The notes beneath the pieces were generated by a model. It did no database searches. It saw only the letters and a program-made list of their open reading frames with translations, and was not told the origin of the DNA. Source: Hyphomicrobiales bacterium (lineage in GTDB: Bacteria > Pseudomonadota > Alphaproteobacteria > Rhizobiales > Beijerinckiaceae). Taken from it: a stretch of DNA of 64,000 nucleotides. The number at the start of each line of letters is the position of its first letter. The stretch's first letter is position 1. The translations under genes were made by a program, and so were the position numbers. Shown here in pieces: positions 9,093-19,680 of this stretch. The stretch lies in contig CAKNFJ010000001.1 of the NCBI GenBank assembly GCA_930633495.1, forward strand, positions 248,001 through 312,000. Direction: 5' to 3'.

Positions 9093-9138
9093 GGGGCGCG
9101 CTCCTATCTGATTTCCAAGAGAACTCGATGACCCAAGG

Positions 9139-9480
9139 CTACTTCTTTTCCATCACGCATTGCAGCGGATGCATATGCTTGCGGGCGAGATCCATGACGA
9201 GGGTAACCTTGGTCTCGGCAACTTCGTAGGTGAAGACGCCGCATTCGCCGACGCCGTTCTGATGCACATGCATCATGATCTGCGTGGCTTCGGCGCGATC
9301 CTTGTTGAAGAACCGCTCCAGAACGTGAACGACGAATTCCATCGGCGTGTAGTCGTCGTTCAGCAACAGGACGCGATAAAGGTTCGGCTTGCGTGTCCGG
9401 GTGCGGGTGAGCACCGCGGTCCCGGTGCCTTCCTTGCCGCCGTCGGCCGGCGGGCCGGCACGCTTCGGACGATCGGCCAT
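9139..9480 (-). CDS. clpS: ATP-dependent Clp protease adaptor ClpS
   Basis: A 113-residue adaptor that delivers N-degron substrates to ClpA. The core is textbook Clp[21 protein letters not shown], then [19 protein letters not shown] and [12 protein letters not shown]. The ATG at 9480 gives the usual length with an unstructured N-terminal arm. Upstream in-frame ATGs would only extend this arm, so the exact start is uncertain. It lies 46 bases before clpA, the standard order, and is probably one transcript with it. Confidence 0.93.
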   Translation of the reverse strand: MADRPKRAGPPADGGKEGTGTAVLTRTRTRKPNLYRVLLLNDDYTPMEFVVHVLERFFNKDRAEATQIMMHVHQNGVGECGVFTYEVAETKVTLVMDLARKHMHPLQCVMEKK

Positions 9481-9783
9481 GACGAGGCCACCGACACCGA
9501 CGCGCAGCTTCGATGTCCGGTCTGCCGCCATTGCCGTGTCTTCGCCTGCCTGCATCGTCATCGCCCGCGCCACGCTTGCCGCATCCCGGCCCAATCGATC
9601 CTGTGTTCCCACCCGAGATAGTGCTTCGCCTGTGAATTTACAGACCTCGCCCCCGCTTAGCCAGTCCTGTTGGACGCAGCCGTACCCAACTCTTCGCGAC
9701 ATGGCGGCCAATCGCCGGTGCGGCTTGACCCATGCGGCCCGAGCCGCACATAAGCCGGCGGGCCGCTGGACAAGGAAATCGTC
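9481..9783. other. intergenic region between divergent clpS and kdsA
   Basis: About 300 bases that must hold the promoters of clpS-clpA (leftward) and kdsA (rightward). Part may encode an N-terminal extension of ClpS. I see no convincing RNA gene, repeat or second gene here. Confidence 0.5.
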
Positions 9784-10653
9784 ATGACCCCCAACGCCGT
9801 CGTCACCATCGGCGAAGATCTCGCCCGGCCCGTCCGCTTCGGCAACGCCCTGCCGCTCGCCCTGATTGCCGGGCCCTGCCAGATGGAAAGCCGCGACCAT
9901 GCGCTCGAATGCGCCATGGCGCTCAAGGAGATCGCAGCCGCCCGCGATATCGGCCTCGTCTTCAAGGCCTCCTTCGACAAGGCCAACCGCACCAGCGTCA
10001 AGGGCGCCCGCGGCATCGGCATGAAGGCGGCCCTGCCTGTCTACGCCGAGATCCGCGAGCGCACCGGCCTGCCGGTGCTGACCGATGTGCACGAAGCGGC
10101 CCAGTGCGCGCCGGTCGCAGAGGTCGTCGACATTCTGCAGATCCCGGCCTTCCTGTGCCGCCAGACCGACCTGCTGGTCGCCGCCGCGCAGACCGGCCGG
10201 GCCGTCAACGTCAAGAAGGGCCAGTTCCTGGCCCCGTGGGACATGGTCAACGTCGCCGCGAAAGTCACCGAGAGCGGCAATCCGAATGTGATGCTGACCG
10301 AACGCGGAGCCTCCTTCGGCTACAACACGCTGGTCTCCGACATGCGCGCCCTGCCGACCATGGCCGAGATCGGCGCCCCGGTGATCTTCGACGCCACGCA
10401 TTCCGTGCAGCAGCCCGGCGGCAAGGGCGCCTCGACCGGCGGCCAGCGCGAGTTCGTGCCAGTGCTGTCGCGGGCTGCCGTCGCCGTCGGCGTGGCGGGG
10501 CTCTTCATCGAGACGCATCCCGATCCCGACCGCGCCCCCTCGGACGGCCCGAACATGGTGCCGCTCTCCGAGTTCCAGGACCTGATCGCCGAGCTGCAGG
10601 GCTTCGATCGTCTGACGAAGAAGCGCCACGAGCCTGCCGTGGCCTATGTCTGA
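9784..10653 (+). CDS. kdsA: 3-deoxy-8-phosphooctulonate synthase
   Basis: A 289-residue enzyme condensing arabinose-5-phosphate with phosphoenolpyruvate to give KDO-8-phosphate for lipopolysaccharide. Family segments include [17 protein letters not shown] and the [20 protein letters not shown] region. The N-terminal IAGPCQMES (about residues 28-36) carries the cysteine of the metal-dependent class, where metal-independent E. coli KdsA has asparagine, so a metallo-enzyme is expected. It overlaps the following MFS gene by 8 bases. In related genomes kdsA and eno lie close together; here eno is 2.8 kb downstream. Confidence 0.97.
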   Translation: MTPNAVVTIGEDLARPVRFGNALPLALIAGPCQMESRDHALECAMALKEIAAARDIGLVFKASFDKANRTSVKGARGIGMKAALPVYAEIRERTGLPVLTDVHEAAQCAPVAEVVDILQIPAFLCRQTDLLVAAAQTGRAVNVKKGQFLAPWDMVNVAAKVTESGNPNVMLTERGASFGYNTLVSDMRALPTMAEIGAPVIFDATHSVQQPGGKGASTGGQREFVPVLSRAAVAVGVAGLFIETHPDPDRAPSDGPNMVPLSEFQDLIAELQGFDRLTKKRHEPAVAYV

Positions 10654-11842
10654 GCCCGCCAAGGCGCCCGGGAGCGATCTCGGCGCCCTGATTCCGGTGC
10701 TGGGGCTCTGCGGCTTCGCATCGACCTTCACCATGCGGCTGATCGACCCGCTGGTGCCGACGCTCGCGGGCGAGTTCGGCCAGAGCGTCCACCAGATCGC
10801 CTTTCTGGTGACGGCCTTCGCCAGCTGCTACGCGCTCGGCCAGCCCTTCCTCGGCCCGATCGCCGATTCGGTCGGCAAGCTGCGCAGCATCGCGACCTGC
10901 CTTGCTGCCCTCTGCGTGCTCTCGATCCTTGCTGCTTTCGCGACGAGCTTCTGGATGCTGCTCGTGCTGCGCGCGCTCGGCGGCGTCATGGCCGGCGGCA
11001 TCATCCCGGCAGCGATGGCCGCCATTGGCGACCGCGCCCCGATGGCCGAGCGGCAGATCATGCTCGGCCGCTTCCTCGTCATCATGATCATCGGCCAGAT
11101 GGCGGGCGCAACCTTCTCAGGCCTCGTCGCCGACCATATCGGTTGGCGCGCGGTGCTCGTCATCGCCGGGCTTCTCGCCGCTGGCGGCGCCCTGCTGGTC
11201 CGGCTCGTGCTCAAGCCCCGGCCGGATGCGGCGCGGCCTCCTTTGAGTCTTGCCGGAGCGATCACGAGCTACAAGGCGGTCTTCGCCAACCCGCGCAGCA
11301 AGCTGCTCTATCTGCTCGTGATGATCGAGGGCGCCTTCGTCTTCGGATTGCAGCCTTTCATCGCCGCGATCCTGCACGAGCGCTCCGGCGTCGGCGCCTC
11401 GGAGGCCGGTCTCGCCATCGGCGCGATGGGTCTCGGAGGTCTGGTCTATGGCCTCCTCACCCGCATTCTCGTCGAGCGGGTCGGGCCGCGCCAGATGATG
11501 CGATATGGCGGGCTCGCCGTGGCGCTGAGCTATTTCGCCTTCATCATTCCCGGACCATGGTGGAGCGCGATCGGCATTTTCCTGGTGACGGGCTTCGGCT
11601 TCTTCCTGATGCACGGCACCTTCCAGGCCCAGGCCACGGAGCTGGCGCCGACGGCGCGCGGCTCGGCCATGGCGCTGTTCGCCTGCTTCTTCTTCATGGG
11701 CCACGCGACCGGGCCGCTGATCATGGGCACGCTGCTGCATCTGCTGGGCCCCCAGCTCGCGCTGGTCGTCTTCGGCATCACCGTGGGTACGCTGGGCATC
11801 GTGACCCCGCGCCTGCTTCCGCCGCTGGGCACACGGACCTGA
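10646..11842 (+). CDS. MFS transporter
   Basis: A 398-residue permease with about 12 membrane segments. The N-terminal half has the MFS-type loop after helix 2 ([14 protein letters not shown], about residues 69-82) and ends in a central cytoplasmic stretch ([16 protein letters not shown]). The overall pattern resembles AraJ/drug-efflux-type transporters, but the substrate cannot be read. Its ATG lies 8 bases inside kdsA, which indicates coupled translation although no functional link to KDO synthesis is evident. Confidence 0.85.
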   Translation: MSEPAKAPGSDLGALIPVLGLCGFASTFTMRLIDPLVPTLAGEFGQSVHQIAFLVTAFASCYALGQPFLGPIADSVGKLRSIATCLAALCVLSILAAFATSFWMLLVLRALGGVMAGGIIPAAMAAIGDRAPMAERQIMLGRFLVIMIIGQMAGATFSGLVADHIGWRAVLVIAGLLAAGGALLVRLVLKPRPDAARPPLSLAGAITSYKAVFANPRSKLLYLLVMIEGAFVFGLQPFIAAILHERSGVGASEAGLAIGAMGLGGLVYGLLTRILVERVGPRQMMRYGGLAVALSYFAFIIPGPWWSAIGIFLVTGFGFFLMHGTFQAQATELAPTARGSAMALFACFFFMGHATGPLIMGTLLHLLGPQLALVVFGITVGTLGIVTPRLLPPLGTRT

Positions 11843-11877
11843 GCGGCAGCAAGTTTTCGCAAGCGAGAAGAATGATC

Positions 11878-12035
11878 GCCCTTACCCCTCTCCTGCAAGG
11901 AGAGGGGTAAGGGCGAGGTGCAGGCCGTTTGGCCAGAGGAGCACGGCCCTCACCGCTGCGCAGCGACCATGTCACAGATAATTCGGTGAGCGGCCTACCC
12001 CTCACCCTGCCCTCTCCCTCCGGGAGAGGGTTCCC
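11878..12035. repeat. composite palindromic repeat, 'empty' form
   Basis: The left hairpin is a perfect 17-bp inverted repeat (11878-11894 with 11898-11914) around a 3-base loop. The right hairpin is CCCTCTCCC/GGGAGAGGG (12010-12030). Bases 11991-12035 differ at a single position from 55365-55409, so the two loci carry copies of one repeat. In the 55-kb copy the left hairpin contains an extra two-hairpin module that is missing here. The element lies between the convergent MFS and queF genes and could also end both transcripts. Confidence 0.85.
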
Positions 12036-12068
12036 AGCGCTATCCGAGCCTCAAAATCCCGATAAGCC

Positions 12069-12524
12069 TCACCGCCCCCGATAGGGAGCCACGCCCTGGT
12101 CCGGGAGCCAGAGGCCCTTCGGCGGCTCGCCGGTCTGCCAGAAGACGTCGATCGGAATACCCCCGCGCGGATACCAATAGCCGCCGATCCGGAGCCATTC
12201 CGGCTCGAGCAGATCGACCAGCATCTTGCCGATCGAGACGGTGCAATCCTCGTGGAAAGCGCCGTGGTTGCGGAACGAACCCAGATATAGCTTCAGCGAC
12301 TTCGACTCCACCAGCCACTGCCCGGGCAGGTAGTCGATGACGAGAATTCCGAAATCGGGCTGCCCGGTGACCGGGCAGATCGAGGTGAATTCGGGGCAAG
12401 TGAAGCGGGCGAGATAGTTCGTGCCGGCATGGGGATTCGGCACGCGGTCGAGGCGGGCCTCTTCGGGCGAGGCGGGCAAGGCGCTGCTCTGACCGAGCTG
12501 CAAGGTCGTGGCGTCGATGGCCAT
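12069..12524 (-). CDS. queF: NADPH-dependent preQ0 reductase QueF
   Basis: A 151-residue protein of the short (type I, YkvM-like) QueF group, reducing 7-cyano-7-deazaguanine to preQ1 for queuosine. The catalytic cysteine lies in [14 protein letters not shown] (about residues 46-59). The family motif [20 protein letters not shown] (about 73-92) carries the NADPH-side Glu and catalytic His. The pathway's next enzyme, Tgt, is encoded 5 kb away at 17240-18409. I saw no preQ1 riboswitch-like pseudoknot upstream. Confidence 0.95.
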   Translation of the reverse strand: MAIDATTLQLGQSSALPASPEEARLDRVPNPHAGTNYLARFTCPEFTSICPVTGQPDFGILVIDYLPGQWLVESKSLKLYLGSFRNHGAFHEDCTVSIGKMLVDLLEPEWLRIGGYWYPRGGIPIDVFWQTGEPPKGLWLPDQGVAPYRGR

Positions 12525-12550
12525 GGGGTGCTCCTGGGTTTGTGGGAGCC

Positions 12551-12592
12551 TCTAGAGCAGGCGCCCGTCAGATTGCAACGCAATCCGATCCG
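12551..12592. repeat. truncated palindromic intergenic element
   Basis: TCTAGAGCAGGCGCCCGTCA is followed by the perfect small palindrome GATTGC-AAC-GCAATC (12571-12585). I recall this opening from a palindromic intergenic element common in Rhizobiales. Here the right-hand arm that would return to CTCTAGA is missing, so it is probably a remnant. Confidence 0.4.
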
Positions 12593-12834
12593 GCCCCTAC
12601 GCATCTTTCAGGGCGCATCTTTCAGAAAGAAAGGTGCCGTCGCGGCGCCGCCTGCCGTCTGCAAAGGGTTTCGAGACCGGTTTTCGGCCGCGAACGAACG
12701 TCAAATGAAGCTGATTTAGTTCAAGCTTTAACGATTTTCCACACGCTTCGTTCTTTCGACACAAATCACATTATAGATCCGTGCTATCGTCGATCGCTCG
12801 CTCAATACATCTCCATAATCATCTATAAAAAACC
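12593..12834. promoter_or_regulatory. AT-rich leader before the 76-residue membrane protein
   Basis: Bases from about 12700 to 12834 are much richer in A and T than the rest of the window, for example the stretch before the ATG ending ATCTATAAAAAACC. It should hold the promoter of the small gene at 12835. No perfect sigma-70 pair stands out. The base composition suggests either a strong regulatory region or foreign DNA. Confidence 0.35.
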
Positions 12835-13065
12835 ATGATTGTTGCGACCATGCTGTTCCTGACCGGCATTCTGATCGGATTTTTTCGTGGATATCCGGCG
12901 ATTCTCCTCGCCAGCATAATCGTGACTCTTATCGCCTTCCCGCTCTGGCTGGTCCTGGACGAGCTCGAGCTGTTCAGCATCCTCGTCTGGATCGGCTATC
13001 TCTTCGCCTTGCAGAGCGGCTTCATGGTCGGCAGCTATCTGGGTGTTCCCGGCGACGAGAGCTGA
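12835..13065 (+). CDS. small membrane protein, unknown
   Basis: A 76-residue, almost wholly hydrophobic protein with probably three short membrane segments (MLFLTGILIGFFRGYPAILL, then LIAFPLWLVLDELELFSILV, then YLFALQSGFMVGSYLG). Size and pattern faintly recall the small exopolysaccharide-repressor-type membrane proteins of rhizobia, but I cannot support that assignment. It stands alone behind an unusually AT-rich leader. Confidence 0.55.
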   Translation: MIVATMLFLTGILIGFFRGYPAILLASIIVTLIAFPLWLVLDELELFSILVWIGYLFALQSGFMVGSYLGVPGDES

Positions 13066-13131
13066 ATTTCGTCTTCCTCACGCGAAGCGGCCCCGCTTCG
13101 CCGGAGCACGCTCCCGAAAACCGTTTCCGCC

Positions 13132-13257
13132 CTACCAGAACCAGAGCGGGCGCCCGGCCTGCAGGCACAGCCCCGTCCACCACAGAACGGTCGCGCTGCA
13201 CCATAAGAGGACAGCGATCAGGGATGGCCGGCGGCGGTGGGACAGATTCTGGAACAT
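13132..13257 (-). CDS. possible 41-residue membrane miniprotein
   Basis: A short frame starting at ATG 13257 encodes a basic N terminus (MFQNLSHRRRPS) and one hydrophobic segment (LIAVLLWCSATVLWWTGLCL). A weak GAGA-type ribosome site precedes it by about 8 bases. The basic start followed by a Trp/Leu-rich helix is plausible for a real small membrane protein, but there is no further support. Confidence 0.3.
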   Translation of the reverse strand: MFQNLSHRRRPSLIAVLLWCSATVLWWTGLCLQAGRPLWFW

Positions 13258-13409
13258 AGTCGTTTCTCGATGGCGAGCGCGGCGTATTCGCCAGCACTTT
13301 TCGCAATCGCCGGACCAGCCCACCGGATCGCCTTGGGACATCCCTGATTTGAAATCGAAGGCGCGGCGCATGCGGATCGGGGCTTTCGCGACCGCATCCT
13401 GTTGGCTAG

Positions 13410-14732
<1,323 letters not shown>

Positions 14733-14750
14733 CCAGCCGTCCTGCCGCGC

Positions 14751-15392
14751 TCACCAGCGCGGCAACAGGCTCGCCGCTTGCGACAGCCCCCAGGAACCAG
14801 CCGCCTGCACGCTACCGGCGGCCCCCGATACGGCGTCGGCGACCTTCGTCGCCGGCGTCGCGACAAAGCGGCTCCAGGCGTCGTCGCGGGAAGCCGCAAG
14901 TGCGGGCATGGCGTCGATCGCGGTCGTCGCCGCCGGCGGCAGGACGACCAGCGGGCCGGCTGCCGTCACACCGCGAACGGGCAGTGACACGACACGGCGC
15001 AGCGTTGGCCGGGCCGACGCCTCGCCTGCCCCGGAGGACGGCGCGGCGAGCGCGGCCGACCGTACCGGCATCCAATCGGCTCCCTCCGGCCAACCGAGCG
15101 ACATCGGCATCGTCAGCGCCGCGGGGGCGAACCGCGTCCGGATCGTAAGGTCGTCACCGCCCGAGCCATCCAGCCGATCGACGATCTTTCCGTCCCGCAG
15201 CAGTGCCAGCCGCGACATTGCGGGCGGTTCGGCAAGCGTGCGCGAGACCCTCGCAGGGGCGGCACCCGACAGGAAGCCGGGCACGGTCGCGACGAGGCCG
15301 GCGACCGTCGCGATGCCGAGCGACAGCAGGAGGTGTTGGCCGAGCCGGCTCGCCATGCCGGCAGGACTTGGGGGATAACGGTTGTCGGTCAT
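14751..15392 (-). CDS. membrane-anchored periplasmic protein, unknown
   Basis: A 213-residue protein starting at ATG 15392, with a GGAGAG ribosome site 8 bases before it. One N-terminal helix (QHLLLSLGIATVAGLVATVPG, about residues 17-37) should anchor it in the inner membrane, followed by an Ala/Pro/Ser-rich periplasmic region without a recognisable domain. It is convergent with eno, whose stop is 18 bases away, and divergent from the DMT transporter. The long open frame upstream of the chosen start lacks coding character. Confidence 0.5.
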   Translation of the reverse strand: MTDNRYPPSPAGMASRLGQHLLLSLGIATVAGLVATVPGFLSGAAPARVSRTLAEPPAMSRLALLRDGKIVDRLDGSGGDDLTIRTRFAPAALTMPMSLGWPEGADWMPVRSAALAAPSSGAGEASARPTLRRVVSLPVRGVTAAGPLVVLPPAATTAIDAMPALAASRDDAWSRFVATPATKVADAVSGAAGSVQAAGSWGLSQAASLLPRW

Positions 15393-15557
15393 CGCCGTCT
15401 CTCCGGATCGCTGCGCCCCTTCGGAGAGCGAGCAAGCCGCGAGCTCGGGGCACCAGCAGGGCTGAAACGCGGCGCAAATGCGATCCGCCTCGGCAAGCGC
15501 GGGCGCCATGCACGGCAGCCCGTAACGGCGGTGCAGCAAACCGCGTTATGCCAGTGC

Positions 15558-16526
15558 ATGGATCAACGCCTCGCCAGCCTCCCCGCGCCGCATGACAGGG
15601 AGCGTCGCCGACGCCGCCTGGCTGTGGCGGGAATGCTGTTCAGCGTTGTGATCTTCGGCTCCAACTTCGCCATCAGCCGCCATGCGGTGCTGCACGGCAT
15701 TTCACCCTACGACCTGCTGGCGCTGCGTTTCGCCACGGCGGGCCTGCTGCTGCTACCTCTCTTCCTTCGGCCCGGCCTCGCCAGCTGTGGCGGTGTCGGT
15801 TGGGGGCGCGGGCTGCTGCTGGCGTTGTCGAGCGGCTTCCCGATGACGTTCCTGATGCTGATGGGGCTTACGTTGGCACCGGCGGCCCATGGCGCCACGA
15901 TCGGCCCCGGCACGGTGACGATCATCGGGATCGTCGGCTCCATCGTCCTGTTCGGCGCCGCGCTGACGCGCAATCTGGTCATCGGCATCTGCGGCGTGCT
16001 CGCCGGCCTCGCCTGCCTCGCTATCGCCGGGACCACCGGCTCCAGCGCCGGCACGCTGCGCGGAGACCTGATGTTCCTCGGCGTCGGACTGCTCTGGGGC
16101 TTTTATCCGCTGCTGATCCAGCTCTGGAAGGTCGACGGGCTGCGTGCGGCGGCCGTCGTCTCGGTGCTGTCGATGAGCTGGTTGCCGATCTACGCCATCT
16201 TCTCCTTCCGCGGCTTCGACATCGCGCCATGGTGGGTGCTGTCGCTGCACGCGTTCTATCAGGGCGTGGTCAACGTCATCGTCGGCCTGTGGATCTGGGG
16301 CTGGGCCTCGCATGTGCTGGGGCCGGCGCTGGTCGGCCGCTTTCCGCCCCTGATCCCGGTGACCGGCACGCTGCTGGCGATCCCGGTGCTCGGAGAAATC
16401 CCCTCCTCGCTCCAACTCGCCGGCATCATGCTGATCATCGGCGGGCTGTTCGTCGCCTCATGGCGCAAGCCGGCGCGAAAACCCAGTCACGATCAGGTTC
16501 CAGACGACCGGAACGGCCAGGCCTGA
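15558..16526 (+). CDS. DMT superfamily transporter (EamA domains)
   Basis: A 322-residue permease with ten predicted helices in two EamA repeats. The first opens with LFSVVIFGSNFAISRHAVLH, and the second begins near LMFLGVGLLWGFYPLLIQLW. Metabolite export is typical of the family; the substrate is unknown. I use ATG 15558 (MDQRLASLP), because the upstream extension overlaps the divergent gene and is basic and non-coding in style. Its last 69 bases overlap the 3' end of the convergent membrane-protein gene. Confidence 0.85.
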   Translation: MDQRLASLPAPHDRERRRRRLAVAGMLFSVVIFGSNFAISRHAVLHGISPYDLLALRFATAGLLLLPLFLRPGLASCGGVGWGRGLLLALSSGFPMTFLMLMGLTLAPAAHGATIGPGTVTIIGIVGSIVLFGAALTRNLVIGICGVLAGLACLAIAGTTGSSAGTLRGDLMFLGVGLLWGFYPLLIQLWKVDGLRAAAVVSVLSMSWLPIYAIFSFRGFDIAPWWVLSLHAFYQGVVNVIVGLWIWGWASHVLGPALVGRFPPLIPVTGTLLAIPVLGEIPSSLQLAGIMLIIGGLFVASWRKPARKPSHDQVPDDRNGQA

Positions 16527-17243
16527 ACCCAGCGCCACCCAGGAGCCGAAGGGCACCGCCATCAGGTTTACGACGACGAGCCCGAGCGCCACGCCGAGCA
16601 GGCCGAGCGCTCCGCTGCCGATCATCGCGGCCGTCGCCTTGCCGCCGATCCGGGGCTGCAGGATCACGATCAGGCTCGACAGGACGATGGGCAGCCCGGC
16701 GAGGACGCCGGACCAGATCGGCCCGACGCGCTCCGCCGCGACGGTGACGATGCCGACCAGCGCGGCCACGCAACCGGCCCGGATCGGAAGCGCATAGCGG
16801 GAGATCGTGACGGGGCCGCTCGCGCGCGCCGACAGATATGGCCGCACCAGCATATGCACGACGACGAAAGCCACGACCGTGAGAGCGGCAAGCGGCAATG
16901 CCGGCAGCGCCAGGGCGCGCACGACGACGAGCCCCGCGACCCACACCGCCAGGGCTCCCACGAGAGAGGCGAACGTCCTCCGCCGCTGGGCCAGGAGGAC
17001 ATAGCTCAGAACGAAGCCGGCATGGGACAGATTGGCGTTCAACGTGCCGAGGGCGCTGTCCGCGATGAAGGCGGCGTCGTGATCGAGCGCCAGGAAGACG
17101 AGAACCGGCCCGAGCGAGATCGGCAGCGTTGCGATCATCGCGGCGATGAGCGGTCCGGACCGCTCTGCCAGAAGCGAACAGCCGACCACCACCGAGGCGG
17201 CGATCGCCATCTTGATCGGAAGCAGGGCGAGCCCCGCGCTCAA
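16458..17243 (-). CDS. multi-pass membrane protein, unknown
   Basis: A 261-residue protein, hydrophobic almost throughout, with roughly eight membrane segments (for example [20 protein letters not shown] and [20 protein letters not shown]). I do not recognise the family. TTG at 17243, overlapping the tgt stop, or ATG at 17210 could be the start; the former is used because of the coupling to tgt. The 3' end overlaps the convergent DMT gene by 69 bases. Confidence 0.65.
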   Translation of the reverse strand: MSAGLALLPIKMAIAASVVVGCSLLAERSGPLIAAMIATLPISLGPVLVFLALDHDAAFIADSALGTLNANLSHAGFVLSYVLLAQRRRTFASLVGALAVWVAGLVVVRALALPALPLAALTVVAFVVVHMLVRPYLSARASGPVTISRYALPIRAGCVAALVGIVTVAAERVGPIWSGVLAGLPIVLSSLIVILQPRIGGKATAAMIGSGALGLLGVALGLVVVNLMAVPFGSWVALGSGLAVPVVWNLIVTGFSRRLAP

Positions 17244-18409
17244 GCGGTCTCGCCCCGCGCCCAGCCTTCCCGCGTTTCCGCGATGAAATCGGAGAGGCGG
17301 CCGGCCGCGATGGCGGCCCGCAGGCCAGCCATCAGATCCTGATAGTAGGCGAGGTTGACCCAGGTCAGCAGCATCTTGCCCAGCATCTCCTCGGCCTTGA
17401 CGAGGTGATGCAGATAGGCCCGCGACCAGCCATTCGCCGCCGGGCAGGAAGACTGCTCGTCGATCGGGCGCGGATCCTCGGCGAATTTCGCGTTCTTGAG
17501 GTTCATCCGGCCGAAACGCGTGAAGATCTGGCCGTGGCGGCCGGCCCGGGTCGGCATCACGCAGTCGAACATGTCGATGCCGCGCGCGACGGACTGGATG
17601 ATGTCGTCCGGCGTGCCCACGCCCATCAGGTAGCGCGGCTTTTCCTGCGGCAGATGCGGCTCGACCGTCTCGATCATCGCCAGCATGATCTCCTGCGGCT
17701 CGCCGACCGCAAGCCCTCCGACGGCATAGCCCTTGAGATCCATCGCGGCGAGCTCGCGCGCGCTCTCGACGCGCAGATGCGGCACCGCCCCGCCCTGGAC
17801 GATGCCGAACAGCGCCCGCCCCGGATGGTGCCCGAAGGCGGTCTTGCAGCGTTCGGCCCAACGCAGCGACAGCCGCATCGCCTTCTCGGCCACCTTGTCC
17901 TCGCAAGGCAGGGCGACGCATTCGTCGAGCTGCATGACGATATCGGAGCCGAGCAGATTCTGGATCTCGACCGAGCGCTCGGGGGTGAGCACATGCTTCG
18001 AGCCGTCGATATGGGAGCGGAAGGTGACGCCCTCCTCGGTCAGCTTCCGCAGCTGCGACAGCGACATCACCTGGAAGCCGCCGGAGTCCGTCAGGATCGG
18101 GTGCGGCCAGTTCATGAATGTGTGCAAACCGCCGAGCTTCGCGACGCGCTCGGCGCCCGGACGGAGCATCAGGTGATAGGTGTTGCCGAGCACGACATCG
18201 GCGCCGAGCGCCCTCACCTGCTCGGGATACATGCCCTTCACCGTGGCGGCGGTACCGACCGGCATGAAGGCAGGCGTGCGGATGGTGCCGCGCGGCATGC
18301 TGATCGCGCCGGTGCGGGCGGCGCCGTCGCGGGCCGCGACATGGAAAGTGAACTCCGTGGCGCCGGGGTGAGGCGCCAGCGGATCCTTGATCTGGGACTG
18401 AACGGTCAT
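17240..18409 (-). CDS. tgt: tRNA-guanine transglycosylase
   Basis: A 389-residue enzyme exchanging guanine-34 for preQ1 in GUN-anticodon tRNAs. Seen are the substrate segment [13 protein letters not shown], the QGG loop, and the nucleophile region [18 protein letters not shown]. The C-terminal zinc site is unusual: where E. coli-type enzymes have C-x-C-x2-C before YSRAYLHH, this protein reads [18 protein letters not shown]. Only one of the three cysteines and the histidine remain. I recall similar losses in other Rhizobiales Tgt proteins, so it may be a lineage trait. It lies downstream of the ArsC-like gene on the same strand. Confidence 0.95.
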   Translation of the reverse strand: MTVQSQIKDPLAPHPGATEFTFHVAARDGAARTGAISMPRGTIRTPAFMPVGTAATVKGMYPEQVRALGADVVLGNTYHLMLRPGAERVAKLGGLHTFMNWPHPILTDSGGFQVMSLSQLRKLTEEGVTFRSHIDGSKHVLTPERSVEIQNLLGSDIVMQLDECVALPCEDKVAEKAMRLSLRWAERCKTAFGHHPGRALFGIVQGGAVPHLRVESARELAAMDLKGYAVGGLAVGEPQEIMLAMIETVEPHLPQEKPRYLMGVGTPDDIIQSVARGIDMFDCVMPTRAGRHGQIFTRFGRMNLKNAKFAEDPRPIDEQSSCPAANGWSRAYLHHLVKAEEMLGKMLLTWVNLAYYQDLMAGLRAAIAAGRLSDFIAETREGWARGETA

Positions 18410-18490
18410 GCCCAGCGAGGTAGAACAGCGCAGCCGTTTAGGGAAGAGCTGCGCGCGCCGGATCGGCTTTCCGCGCCGTCATGCTCGGGC

Positions 18491-18847
18491 TCAGCCCTTC
18501 GCCAGCGCGGCCTCGTAGATCTCGGGCTTGAAGCCGACGATCGTCCCGCCCTTGCCGAGATCGAGCACCGGGCGCTTGATCATCGACGGCTGGGCGAGCA
18601 TCAGCGCGACGGCCTTCTCCGCATCGAGCCCCTGCTTCTCGGCATCGGGAAGCGCGCGGAAGGTCGTGCCGGCGCGGTTCAGCACAGTCTCCCAGCCATG
18701 CTCCTTCACCCAGCGCGTGAGGGAGGCCTTGTCGATCCCGCTCACCTTGTAGTCATGGAAGCCATAGGCCGCGCCATGACCGTCGAGACAGCTGCGCGCC
18801 TTCTTCATCGTGTCGCAGTTCTTGATGCCGTAGATCGTGATCGCCAC
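18491..18847 (-). CDS. ArsC/Spx-like thioredoxin-fold protein (YffB type)
   Basis: A 118-residue protein of the ArsC/Spx family. It opens ITIYGIKNCDTMKKARSCLD, with a single cysteine in the position of the first redox cysteine, and ends with SMIKRPVLDLGKGGTIVGFK, which holds the conserved KRP motif. It resembles YffB, not a demonstrated arsenate reductase, and is probably a glutathione-dependent thiol reductase. The GTG start at 18847 has a GAGGA site just upstream and lies 10 bases after the GST stop, so the two are cotranscribed. Confidence 0.85.
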   Translation of the reverse strand: MAITIYGIKNCDTMKKARSCLDGHGAAYGFHDYKVSGIDKASLTRWVKEHGWETVLNRAGTTFRALPDAEKQGLDAEKAVALMLAQPSMIKRPVLDLGKGGTIVGFKPEIYEAALAKG

Positions 18848-18857
18848 GTCGCTGTCC

Positions 18858-19565
18858 TCAGGCCGGACGCTTCGGAATGTCGAGACCGCGCTGCACGGCC
18901 GGGCGCGACAGGCAACGCTCCAGCCAGATCGGCACATGCGTCAGCGTGGCATAATCCACGAGCTCGCCGGCACCGTAGAAACCGACGAGGTTGCGCACCC
19001 AGCCAAGGATCGCGATGTCGGCGATGGTGTATTCGTCGCCCATGATCCAGGTGCGGCTGGCCAGCCTGTCCTCCAGCACGCCGAGCAGGCGCTTGCTCTC
19101 GCTCGCATAGCGGTCGCGCGGGCGCTTGTCCTCGTATTCGCGGCCGGCGAATTTGTGGAAGAAGCCGAGCTGGCCGAACATCGGACCGATCGCCGCCATC
19201 TGGAAGAACACCCACTGGATGGTCTCGTAGCGCTTGGCGGGCTCCTTCGGCAGGAGCTTGCCGGTCTTCTCGGCGAGGTAGAGCAGGATCGCGCCGGACT
19301 CCCACAGGCCGAGCGGCTTTCCGTCCGGCCCGTTCGGGTCGATGATCACCGGGATCTTGCCGTTCGGGTTGAGCGACAGGAACTCCGGTTCCCAGGTCTC
19401 GTTCTTGCCGATGTTGATGGTGTGCGGCTCGTAGGGCAGCTCGAGCTCCTCCAGCGCGATCGAGACCTTCACGCCGTTCGGCGTCGGCAGCGAATAGAGC
19501 TGGATCCGGTCAGGATGGCTGGCGGGCCAGCGCTTGTTGATCGGGAAAGCGGACAGATCGGCCAT
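18858..19565 (-). CDS. glutathione S-transferase family protein (YghU-like)
   Basis: A 235-residue GST with an N-terminal thioredoxin fold (IQLYSLPTPNGVKVSIALEE, then NPNGKIPVIID, ESGAILLYLAEKTGKLLP) and an all-helical C-terminal half (GDEYTIADIAILGWVRNL, the family's N-capping box). The TPNG motif and the length match the YghU/Nu-class disulfide-bond reductases. A related gene lies at 44666-45376. ATG 19565 is chosen; TTG 19568 directly precedes it. Confidence 0.9.
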   Translation of the reverse strand: MADLSAFPINKRWPASHPDRIQLYSLPTPNGVKVSIALEELELPYEPHTINIGKNETWEPEFLSLNPNGKIPVIIDPNGPDGKPLGLWESGAILLYLAEKTGKLLPKEPAKRYETIQWVFFQMAAIGPMFGQLGFFHKFAGREYEDKRPRDRYASESKRLLGVLEDRLASRTWIMGDEYTIADIAILGWVRNLVGFYGAGELVDYATLTHVPIWLERCLSRPAVQRGLDIPKRPA

Positions 19566-19680
19566 CAAGGTGCTCCAATTGAATCAGGAGAGCTTCGGAG
19601 CAGGACGATAGAGCCGGGCGCGCCCAAAGCAACGGGGCGCCCGCTCCTTCGGTGCAAGGCAGGCTTGCGATGCTGCATGA

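Noticed and set aside
9481..10734. Long N-terminal extension of the ClpS frame running opposite kdsA
   Set aside because: It covers a clear kdsA gene on the other strand and has no protein character; ClpS proteins are about 110 residues.
12525..12834. preQ1 riboswitch for queF or neighbouring gene
   Set aside because: No small pseudoknot-like aptamer with an A-rich tail was visible upstream of queF.
18491..18847. Arsenate reductase as part of an ars operon
   Set aside because: The protein is the short YffB/Spx-like type, and no arsR, arsB or acr3 gene is nearby.
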